Assembly (NCBI GenBank): GCA_963971575.1
Contig: OZ020625.1
Span: 24,949,253-25,013,252 of the forward strand
DNA from: Liopterus haemorrhoidalis
Lineage: Eukaryota; Arthropoda; Insecta; Coleoptera; Dytiscidae
DNA length: 64,000 nucleotides
Direction of reading: 5' to 3'
Shown: positions 1-10,300 of the stretch, one piece after another
Layout: the number at the start of each line of letters is the position of its first letter
How positions within the stretch are numbered: the stretch's first letter is position 1
Position numbers and translations under genes: made by a program
Notes under the pieces: generated by a model
Database searches by the model: none
What the model saw: the letters and a program-made list of their open reading frames with translations, nothing else
What the model was told of the DNA's origin: nothing

Positions 1-44
1 ACTCCATTTAATTCCGCTTAAACGTTTGAAATAGCCTGTAGCTT
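1..44. mobile_element. MITE terminus
   Basis: The window opens in the end of a TA-type MITE resembling the terminus at 17566-17601 (TTCCGCTTAA, GTTTG, CCTGTAGC). The rest lies outside the window. Confidence 0.35.
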
Positions 45-184
45 AAATTAGTTGTCAAAATAAGTAATTAGATAGAATAATAAATAAAATATTTATGCTA
101 TGAAAGGTATATTTTTCTGAATATAAATATAAGACTCGTATTTATAAATATGAATAAAATTTATATATTGCAAGATTGAGCGCA

Positions 185-264
185 TTATATTTTCATATTT
201 CGATCTTGTATGACTTCGCGGCCCCCCGACGAAGCCATCACGGCCCCCCGGTTGAGAAACGCTG
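185..264. mobile_element. hAT-type MITE terminus (fragment)
   Basis: Contains GCGGCCCCCCGACG and ends CGGTTGAGAAACGCTG, the complement of the CAGCGTTTCTCAACC-type hAT ends seen elsewhere in the window. The other end was not found. Confidence 0.35.
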
Positions 265-538
265 ATATACAGCATATTCGTGCAAATAGTAATAATAAAA
301 TTGTAGTGGAACATGTTAAACATAGAGACGCTTTGTAACATAAGACAATAAAATGACTTTTTATGGACGTTATAATTATGTCTGTATTTACAAGAGTAGG
401 TGTCCATTCCTGTCCCTATTATTGTTTTCAGCTATTCATGTTCTGATCTCTTTCTAAAATATGGGTGATCCCAATTGGACTCCGGGATTTGAATTGCGCG
501 CCATTTTCGTTCAGTGAATGTTGGAAGTTTGAATTTTT

Positions 539-1215
539 AGGGTTTTGTAGGTATGACCAAAAAACACTTATACCGTCATTTTGTCGTCTGTCTGTCTGTC
601 TGTTCGGTAAAAATTGTAGCCAAACGGCTAAACCTAGAGAGTTGAAAGGCATGCTTATACAATTCTTTGACCCGCACATAGGAAAAATACTAAAACATCT
701 AAAAAACATATCCCCCTAAAAATATAAACAAATATATGCTCATCGAAAAAAAAATATTTTTTTACAATTCTGTGTAGGGTATCAAATGAAAGCCCTTGGT
801 ACGTGGATTAACGATCAAAATTTTATTTTTGCTAAATAAATTATTTTGACGCAATATTTGCCAAAACTGTGCAAAAAAAATTTTGTCCCACACCCTGTAG
901 CTCAGATGGTTTAAACTAAAAATCTGAAAAAATTCTAAGTAATGTACATTTGTGTGAACCGGAATAGTACAACAGGAATTTTTGATCAGATTATGTTTTT
1001 GGAAAAATACGCATTTTTTGTGTTTTTTCGCTAATAATGTACACAAGTTATACTTATGTAATACGCAAGACTAGAAGGTGTATCCTGGTCTATTGGTTAT
1101 GGCGCTGGCATCGACCCAACTAAATCAATTCGATCCCTGCGAGAGGAGACAATATTATTTTTTCTATTTTTTGCATTTTTATTTTGTTTAAATTATTTTT
1201 TCAAAATTCTAGTAT
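539..1215 (+). mobile_element. HINE family 1, copy A (3' truncated)
   Basis: Starts AGGGTTTTGTAGGTATGACC, followed by a short (TCTG)n, the conserved body (GGCATGCTTATACAA, GATCAGATTATGTTTT), a tRNA-like block at about 1079-1151 and a T-rich stretch. The 3' subterminal repeat and hairpin are missing. Confidence 0.7.
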
Positions 1216-1349
1216 TTTGGTCAAATTTTTTTTGACTTCTATTTTAGCCAAAATATAGTTTTAAGCTAATTTTGGGGTGAGGCTAATGAATAAAATGTTT
1301 TAAAAATTCATCATTCTTAGTTTTTGAGTTAGAGTCAATTTGGGTTAGT

Positions 1350-3500
1350 TTTTTGCCTATAATTCCAAAATTTTTGCCCAAACTTCAAAATGGACCAAAT
1401 TTTATTGATCTTTGGCCAAAAATACATATGTATACCAATTTTCAAAAAAAAATGGAGACAAAATTTTTTTGCTTAAAAATCACGATTTTTTTAAGGTCTA
1501 CCCGATTTTTTCGGTTTTTAGCCATTTTCAAGGGTTTTGGATTACTATTCATACAAAAATAATTGGGTTTATTAAAGCCCAAATTTATTTTTTTAGACTA
1601 AACAATGTAGGAGGATTTTAAATATTCAAACCGCAGATATCCATCCCTAACCATTATTTAGTTAGAATTAATTAAAATTTACAAAAAAATTTAAAAAATA
1701 TGCAAAATTTTCAAAAAAAATTTTTATTCAAAAATTTGGTTACAAGTCAATTAGGACCTCAAGATTTCAAAAATTTCAACCGCAGGTCTTTATCACATTT
1801 TGTTGTTGAGATACGTCCATGTGAAGATGAAAATTTCTATAAATCACACCTTTTTAAAATTTATCAGACTTTTAAAATACGCAAAACGAATAAGGCCTCA
1901 AATTTTTTCTAGTCTAAATAAACTACGAGGAATTCAAAAATTCTAACCGCAGGTCACTATCCCTAACCGTTTTTCAGTTGTGATTTTTTTTTAATTCACA
2001 ATTTTCACAAATAATGTAAATTATGCCATTAAAAAAATTGTCATAATCTCAAAAAGCATTAAACGATTAAAGCCCCAAATTTTTTCTAGACTAAATAAAC
2101 TACGAGGAATTCAAAAATTCTAACCGCAGGTCACTATCCCTAACCGTTTTTCAGTTGTGATTTTTTAAAATTCACAAATAATGTAAATTATGCCATTAAA
2201 AAAATTGTCATAATCTCAAAAAGCATTAACGATTAAAGCCCCAAATTTTTTCTAGACTAAATGAACTACTGTGAATCCAAAAATTTCAACCGCAGATCGG
2301 TATTTCTAACATTTTTGAGTTTTGTGTTTTTTATTTCACAAATAATGTAAATTATGCCTTAAAAAAAATCTCTAAACTTGATTAAAATGGTCAAAACAAT
2401 CGGAGACAAAAATGTTTTTTTTCCTTTTATTTGTTGGCTTTAGCAGTACAAAAATGTGAAACTTCCAAAAAAATTTAATATCTACCCCTTACGATTCTTT
2501 CAATTTTTGGTAATTTTCAAGGGTTTCGGATTACTGCCCATACAAATAATTGATTTATTAAAGCCCATTTTTACCGACCGCCAACATATATAGGTAAGGG
2601 AGGTATTGTGATCATACCAATTTTGACGTTTCGAGATTTCGATGGATCTCCACGAATTGAGGTCCCTACATAACGTTTGGACTATTTTTAGCATGATGTC
2701 TATCGGTCTGTCTGTCCGTCCGTCTGTCCGTCCGTCTGTCCGTCCGTCTGTCCGTCTGTCTGTGTACACGTGCAGAGCAAATTCGGCTAAAAGGATTTTT
2801 ATGAAACTTCATATTTAAGCTTCTGTCATCAATGGCACGAGTTAATCAACTTTTGGTAAAAATGGGAGTTTACTCATGTCGATTTTAAGATTTTTGTGAA
2901 TATTTCACAACAAAAAAATATTTCGAAAAAATTTATTCAACAAAAGTTGCTATAAAAGCAATAACTAATAACTTTTATTTGAGACGTTTTTTGATAAAAC
3001 GAAAAATTTCGAATAATTCCTGTAAAATTTTTCGAAATTTTTTCCAAGTCTAAATTTTTTCATACTTATATGTAACGTTTCCATGGTCATGATAAATAAT
3101 ATCTCTGTTTGAAAATATTAGGCCAAGTTATTTCTACTCTGCTGATAGAATGTATTTCATATAAGTACTTTATGATGGCGGTCGGTCCTGTAGTGGCCAC
3201 AGCTGATTTTTTTTTAATATCTACACCTTACGATTCTTTCAATTTTTGGTAATTTTCAAGGGTTTTGGATTACTGCCCTTACAAAACTTAATAATTGATT
3301 TATTAAAGCCCATTTTTTTTAGACTGAACAATGTAGGAGAATTTTAAAAATTCAAACTGCAGATTTCCATCCCTAACCATTTTTTTAGGATTTATCAAAT
3401 TTTTTAAAAAACTGAAAAAAATAAAATAAAAAAATTTCAAAAAAATTAGGACCTCAAGATTTCAAAAATTTCAACCGCAGGCCCTTATCGCATTTAATAT
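1350..3500. repeat. Degenerate ~165-bp tandem repeat, block 1
   Basis: Cores AACCGCAGGTC or close variants start at 1631, 1780, 1947, 2124, 2290, 3358 and 3475, mostly 149-177 bp apart. Each core is preceded by TTCAAAAATTT-like and AGACTAAA-like tracts. A HINE-2 copy interrupts the array. Confidence 0.55.
2573..3211 (+). mobile_element. HINE family 2, copy 1
   Basis: Starts ACCGACCGCCAACATATATA, then GGGAGGTATTGTGATCATAC, a (GTCY)n array at about 2700-2763, GTACACGTGCAGAGCAAATT, and near the 3' end TGGCGGTCGGTCC plus the hairpin GTGGCCACAG. About 100 bp of flank before it is repeated right after it. Confidence 0.75.
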
Positions 3501-4975
3501 AATTGGTAATCCTGCATAATCTTGTTTATACAGGTATAATAGGATTGGTCGAACCATCACACTGACCACATGGCTTTTATATCTATGACTGGCGGTTTAG
3601 AAACAGAGAACTTACCTTTTATGCCCCTATGCGCCTATCTAGGCGTTTGAGAACCTATTAATGCTGTATATAGCGCCCACTTTTCCACTTTTGTAATTGC
3701 ACTGTCTTCTTGTTTCAAAAATAACTTTAACATAAAACTTATTTGTAGGTAGTTTACAAAAAAAAAACCAAAATGTATCTAATAATAACCTAAGATGCAT
3801 TTAAATTTCATCACTGTTATTGGATTCACACTATTATTGATTTTAATTAATTTTTAATTTGTGTATTTGGGCCCTATTGTGCATAAATACAAAATAATTT
3901 AACAATATATCTTTATTAAAACCTTAAAAACACATTTCAAAATTTAAACAAAAACTTCCATAATTTTCTAGAAATTAATTCATGAATTGTCATTTCTTGT
4001 TTGATAAGTTTGGGCAACTACCGCAGAGGGACGCTAGTTTCTCCAACCTTCTCCTGGTGGCGTCTATTTCTATCTCATTTCATCGGTGGCGTCCAAAAAT
4101 CAAGACGTGTGTGAAATGATTTTTTTTTTTCAAAAATAGTTTAGTAAAAAATCATATTTTTATTAAAAAAAGTTTTCAAAAGTTTAAATAAATTATTAAA
4201 TAATAGTTTAAAACAAAAACTTCAACAAAATTGTTGAATTTTTTAAAAAATATTTGATTTTATGTTGATGTTCAAAGTGCAATACCTGCGAAATTAATTA
4301 GAGGTCCCGTGGAGGAATTGTGAGATTTGGTAAGTCTTTTTTTACTGTACTTTTGAAAAATAAGGCCCTAAAATATATATTTTTTATTATATTTTATAAG
4401 TTAAAAATATTTTTTAAATATATTTCGATATATGACGTCACAACCTTGAGGAATGCAAGTCTCAACAAAGGGATTAAGAGATTAACTATACAGTTATATT
4501 TATTTACTGATTATGTGATTATTCAGATAAATTTTATTTTTAAATTAATGTATTTGAAGTAAAATTATTTATAGAATAAATATATTTGAAGTTTTATTAT
4601 ATTTGGTTTTAAATTATTTGATTTATATACTATGTTTATGCAACTTGTTAATAATGTGATGTGTTTTAGCGGTAAATGTTCAACATGCCCGCAAGTGAGC
4701 GCTCGGTTGCCGCCAAGAAGCGTGACGGTCAGACTAAGGAATTTACTTACAAAATTTCAAAAGTGAAAGAACCAAATTGAATTTTCTAGAATGGTGATGG
4801 GGAACTACTACATGGTAATTATTTTTTATTTATTTTTTATTTTTAATTGTTAAAATATCGCAAGTATAACCAAGTCTTCCCTATACTTTTACTTATTCTG
4901 TCTGTGCGTCTGTCTGTCTTTAAGGTAGAAATTGCTGAAAAAACTGAAATAATGCATCATGTTGCTCAATTTAAC
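3500..4975. other. AT-rich sequence, nothing recognised
   Basis: No convincing ORF, terminal repeat or RNA gene. There is a short (TCTG)n run near 4898-4920 and long A/T tracts. Confidence 0.4.
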
Positions 4976-5500
4976 AACCTAAAAAAATTGTAAGGTACCC
5001 CCTTACGATTTTTTCGATTTTTAACCATTTTCAAATGTTTTGTTTGACGATTCGTATTTATTGTAAAACATTGGGTTATTAAGGCCCCAATTTTTTTCTA
5101 GACTAAACAATATACCAAGATTTGAAAAATTTAGACCGCAGTCCTCTATATTTTATTGTTTTTAAGTTAAAATTTTTTGAAATTTCAAAAAAAATATTGA
5201 AAAATTTCACAAAAAAAATTCGCAAAATTTTGTTTGTTTGGAAGTTGCTTGAAAATGAGTCCTAAGGACCTTAAGAATCTCAGAATTTCAAAAATTTCAA
5301 CCGCAGGTCTCTAACTCATGTGGATTTTGAGATACGGTCTTTCGAAAATGGAATATTTAAAAAATTTCAAAACTATACGAATCAAAAAAGAGTTAACTAA
5401 GGAGGGTCCTATTTTTTATCCAAGTAGAAAAAAATCTGAAAATTTCAAAAATTCAAACTGCAGGTCCATATATTTTATTGTTCTTAAGTTAGGAGTTTTT
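4975..5500. repeat. Degenerate ~165-bp tandem repeat, block 2
   Basis: Same cores as block 1 (ACCGCAG at 5136 and 5301, ACTGCAG at 5459; spacing 165 and 158 bp), ending just before the mariner fragment. Confidence 0.5.
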
Positions 5501-5568
5501 TAATTAAAAAAAAAAAAATTAAATAAAAAATTTCACATTTTGTTTTTTGTTTTTGATTGGTTTAAAAT

Positions 5569-6320
5569 ATGATGAATGAGAGGCAGATGGAAAAACGCAA
5601 AAACACTTGTGAAATTTTGCTTGCACGATACAAAAGAAAGTCTTTTTTGCATCGTATCATTACTGGCGATGAAAAATGGATTTATTTTGAAAATCCCAAA
5701 CGCAAAAAATCATGGGTGAACCCAGGTTCACCATCCACATCAACTGCAAGACCGAATCGCTTTGGCAAAAAGACGATGCTCTGTACTTGGTGGGACCAAA
5801 AGGGTGTGGTCTATTATGAATTGTTAAAACCTGGTGAAACAGTTAATACCCAATGCTACCAACAACAACGGATCGAATTGAATCATTCGCTGCTTATAAA
5901 ACGACCAGAATACGAAAGAAGACAGCACAAGGTAATCTTTCTTCTCGATAACGCTCCATCACATAAGGCAAAAGCAGTTTGCAACACATTGGAGGCACTC
6001 AAGTGGGAAGTGCTACCCCATGTCGCTTACTCACCAGACTTGGCCCCTTCAGATTACCACTTGTTCGCATTGATGGGTCACGCACTTGCCGAGCAGCACT
6101 TTTGTTCATATGAAAATGTGAAAGAATGGCTTGATGAATGGTTTGCGGGGAAAGGGGAAGAGTTCTACTGGCGAGGTATTCACAAATTGCCTGAAAGATG
6201 AGAAAAATGTATAACTTCTAATGGAGCATACTTTGAATAAATAAACTTTTACTGTTCTTTTGAGTTTAATGTGTTTTATTTAAAAAAAAAAAAATCCGCA
6301 TTTCATACTTGGTATTTTGA
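5569..6320 (+). pseudogene. Mariner (mauritiana-like, DD34D), 5'-truncated
   Basis: An uninterrupted 210-codon frame covers the C-terminal two thirds of a Mos1-type transposase. It starts at [16 protein letters not shown] and includes [10 protein letters not shown] (first Asp), FLLDNAPSH (second Asp) and YSPDLAPSDYHLF (third Asp; 34 residues between second and third). TGA replaces Trp after KLPER. The N-terminal DNA-binding domain and 5' TIR are missing; the 3' TIR is eroded. Closest relative here is the copy at 31305. Confidence 0.85.
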
Positions 6321-6336
6321 CCTGGTTCAGACCTGG

Positions 6337-6965
6337 TAATAATAATAATAATAATAATTAATAATAATAATAATTTTATTTAGTGCTTGTACAAGTTTTC
6401 ACACGTTTACACCAGTCAAAGATCATACATAATTATTAGAAATATAAATTGAAATATAAATTATAAAATTACAATACAATTGCCAGATGGGTAATTAAAC
6501 AGAGAAGGATTTTTAGTATTTGCTCCAATCAATGTTGTACTACTCATCAGTGCTGTACAGACAGTTTTCAAGAAAAACCTCTCGAAGTTTTTTCTTGAAG
6601 GTCCTGTTATTAACATTTCTGACAGCAAGAGGCAAATAATTGAAGAAACATGCAGCCGAGTAAAGACCGTTTTTTGACTTCTCAAGTCTTATTTTAGGGA
6701 GACGAATATTGTCTTTAGAGCGGACATTATAAGAATGACTTGAGGAAACGGTGACAAACTGGGCTGCGTTTTCTTTAACATACACCAGGCAGATATATAC
6801 AAATAGGCTGTACACTGACATTATTCTACATTTTTTAAAAAGTTCCCGGCAGTGGGACCTGGAGGGGACATTATTCATAATTCTAAGAGCTCTTTTTTGG
6901 ATTATGAAAATGCAGTTGATCGATGAGCTTACTCCCCAATGGACTATACCGTAAGACAAACGAGA
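6337..6965 (-). mobile_element. Jockey-type LINE, 3' end fragment
   Basis: The - strand frame 6959-6540 encodes the post-RT region (GIVHWGVS, IFIIQKRALRIM, HSYNVRSKDNIRLP), typical of Jockey-like C-termini. It ends in a (TTA)n tail (plus-strand TAATAATAA at 6337-6374). Heavily 5' truncated. Confidence 0.75.
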
Positions 6966-7280
6966 CTGGAAAGCGGCAAAATAAAAAATATTTATATTAT
7001 TATTTTGATAGTGTTTGTTAAAAAGTTAATTGAACATTTTTTTTTTGATAACTCGCTAATTATTTTGGCAATTAAATATAGTTACGTTAATTCTGAGTAT
7101 AGTGTATTTGTATTCGTTATCATTTTCAAAACCATTCGCTATTGAAAATTGACTATTTAGAACTTTAAATAACGTGAAAACAAAAATGAACCGAAAATTG
7201 CACAATGGTCTATTTTGAATTTGAAATATAAATTCAGCGAAATAAAAATAATTATTTTGCTGATATATATTCACATCTAT

Positions 7281-7290
7281 TTTATAAAAC
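7281..7290 (+). promoter_or_regulatory. Possible TATA box of the secreted-protein gene
   Basis: TTTATAAAAC 55 bp upstream of the ATG. Position and form suit a core promoter, but the background is AT-rich. Confidence 0.3.
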
Positions 7291-7335
7291 AATAGTTTTT
7301 ATTATTAGCTTTAAACTTTCAAGTCTTTTATTATA

Positions 7336-7392
7336 ATGATATATTTAAGGCTTTTAGTAATATTTTCTCTGATTATCCTGCATTTAGCAAAG
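7336..7392 (+). CDS. Secreted-protein gene, coding exon 1 (signal peptide)
   Basis: Nineteen codons, ATG to AAG, then donor GTACGT at 7393. The whole exon is a signal peptide with a Leu/Ile core. It was chosen because phase, donor and peptide type fit the exon at 10814; no other open segment upstream does. Confidence 0.65.
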
Positions 7393-10300
7393 GTACGTGT
7401 ATTTTTATTAACTCCGTTCTATATTATATTTTTTTGCGTAGCACTACAGATGATTTGACATTTATCCTACGTTTATTTAACATTTGTCCTACGGAATGTG
7501 AAACACAATATTTCCTTCCAACTTTCGATGCTACACTACAAACTACACTATTTTCAAAACTATCTCCGGTAAAAGTTTTGGATGACAGTTGTATACTTCT
7601 CAGTCGTATCAACTTCCAACTTTTTAGTTCTTGTTTACAACTTAACTTTTAGAAGTTTATTAAGTTGATAAGAAGTTTATTTAGAACATATAATTAAATA
7701 TAAACTTAGCACAATTAAACAATATTTATAAATTGGTTACTAGAATTGGTTCTACAATCCGTCTCAATTTGTAATACGAAACTAGATCTGGTTACTTTGG
7801 TAACTGTTGTGGTGTAAACAGACTTTGGCGTATCCGTGTGAACCAATACTATGACAATATTATAAATGTATTGTCAATATACAACATAATAAATGAACTT
7901 TCACTGTTAGTTCCGTATTACAAAATGAGACAGATAATATAACCAAACGGTTGTCTGTTACCTGACCCTAAATTTTTTTAAGTTGGCAGTGAAGAGTATC
8001 ACAAAGAAATAAAAGATGGAAGGTATCGCTGTCTCTTATTTTTTCCCCCCACTATATTCTGTAGTATTAAAAGTTGAAATGACGTCAGAGTTGGATAGTA
8101 TTGAAAAAAGTATTGAAAGAAGTATAATGTAGAATGGACTTTAGGCAGTCCTGATCCTGGGTACGCCGTCCGTGTGCAGTCTCACTTTTTGCCGCCCCTG
8201 AGCAAACAAGACTACGCTGTTTTTTTCTGAAATCAGTCAATATGAAAAACTGAAGCGGGCCAAAGGCTTGTATTTTAAATCTATATTAATAAAATTGATG
8301 CTGTATCTGTTTTTTGTGTTTTGTAGGTATGACCAAAAAAACCCTTATACCGTCATTTTGTCGTCTGTCTGTCTGTCTGTTGGTAAAAGTTGTAGCCAAA
8401 CGGCTAAACCTAGAGAGTTGAGTTTGGCATGCTTATACAACTCTTTGACCCGCACATAGGAAAAATACTAAAACATCTAAAAAACATATCCCCCTAAAAA
8501 TATAAACAAATATGTGCTCATTGAAAAAATTTTTTTTTTTTAACTCTGAGTAGGGTATCAAATGAAAGCCCTTAGTACGTGGATTAACGATCAAATTTTA
8601 TTTTTGCAAATTAAATTATTTTGATGCGATTTTTGCCAAATTGTGCAAAAAAAAAAATTGTCCCACACCCTGTAGCCCAGATGGTTTAAACTAAAAATCT
8701 GAAAAAATTCTAAGTAATGTACATTTGTGTGAACCGGAATAGTACAACAGGAATTTTCGATCAGATTATGTTTTCGGAAAATAACGCATTTTTTGTGTTT
8801 TTAAATAAAATATGTAAAATATTTAATGCGCTATTTAACACAGTAAACGAGTGAACTTCCGCAGTCCAGTGGTAACGTTCTCGCTTCATAAGTTGCAAAC
8901 TACTGTTCGATTCCCGTTATTTTATTTTCTTTTTTTTTGCATTTTTATTTTGTTTAAATTATACAAATAAAAAATTTATGTAATTAAATTTATGTATGCG
9001 TTATACAAAATTTTAACAATTAGTAATGTCGTAAGCATTAGTAAAATTGGGGGAATGAAAAATAGATAGTATAAGCTGTTCACTTTTGTAAGAACACAAT
9101 AGATCAGGTTATTTTGGTTACTTTTATGGTGTGTTACTGACTTTCAATGTCAATTAAAAATATTCCTTACGCTGTAAAACCGACTTTAGGTTGATAAGGT
9201 TATGATCACTATAATTAAGATATCATTTTTCAATATGACATATGTCAAATGGATCAACATTTTAAAAAAGTGACATTTTTTAATACCAACATGACATACA
9301 GCTTCAAAGGTGCAAACTATTGAAAACAAAATTCCCTCTTAGTTTGTTCTTACAAAAGTGAACCGTCTATAGATATTAATAATAAGTTATAATAAATTTG
9401 AAAATTAGAAATTAAATCACGGAGTATTCTTTCATTTTTTCTGAGTAATCAGTTTCTTCAGGTACAATACCGACACAGTACTGATATTTTGTGGGTGGTT
9501 CTTCATATTCATTCTTGTAACGTTTAAGTTGCGTAATACTGCAGTTGCTACTATACCAATTATAATCTTATTGCTCAAATTCGAAGCGAATATTAGAATT
9601 ATTAAACATTGTATTGCAAGGCGTGGATCACGGCTAACGTTTAACATAAAATATCCTTCTCGACACAGTTTACTTCAGCCTTTTTTTCACAGAAGAAAGC
9701 AGTTCCACTAACATTTCATCCCAGGCTGCAACCACTCGTGGATAACGGGCAATTTCGTAAAATACTCGTTGAAATTTGTGTATTTAATTTTCCGTACAAG
9801 GCATACAAATGAAATCAGACATAAGCTGAATATTGCACGAGATACTTTTTTCATATTTTTTCTCACCGTGGACTAGTGCACTGTAATTTTGGAGTTAAAG
9901 CATAGGAATAACTAGGGAATAGGTTGCTACATAACTGCGCATGCGTCACACCACACATGTTTTGTTTAACGTACGAAGATTCTATACAGGCGGCATTGTT
10001 ATATTAGCGCGAGTTTTAAGATAGTGTTTTGTCATTAAACTAGAAGATGGGTAGCTCGCTTCGCTCGGCTTCTTCTAACCAAACACTTACTAACCTAACC
10101 TAACCTAAGATAGTGTTTTGTCATTAAACTAGAAGATGGATAGCTCGCTTCCAGAAACCATTGTTTTAGAACCACTGATAACCCTTAAATTATTTAGTGA
10201 AATTTTTTTGTGCTGCCATCTACAAAGAAATTTTGTAACGTTGTAGCAACCTAATCCCTAGTTTAGCCAAAGCATTATTTCTACAAATAATAAAATTCAA

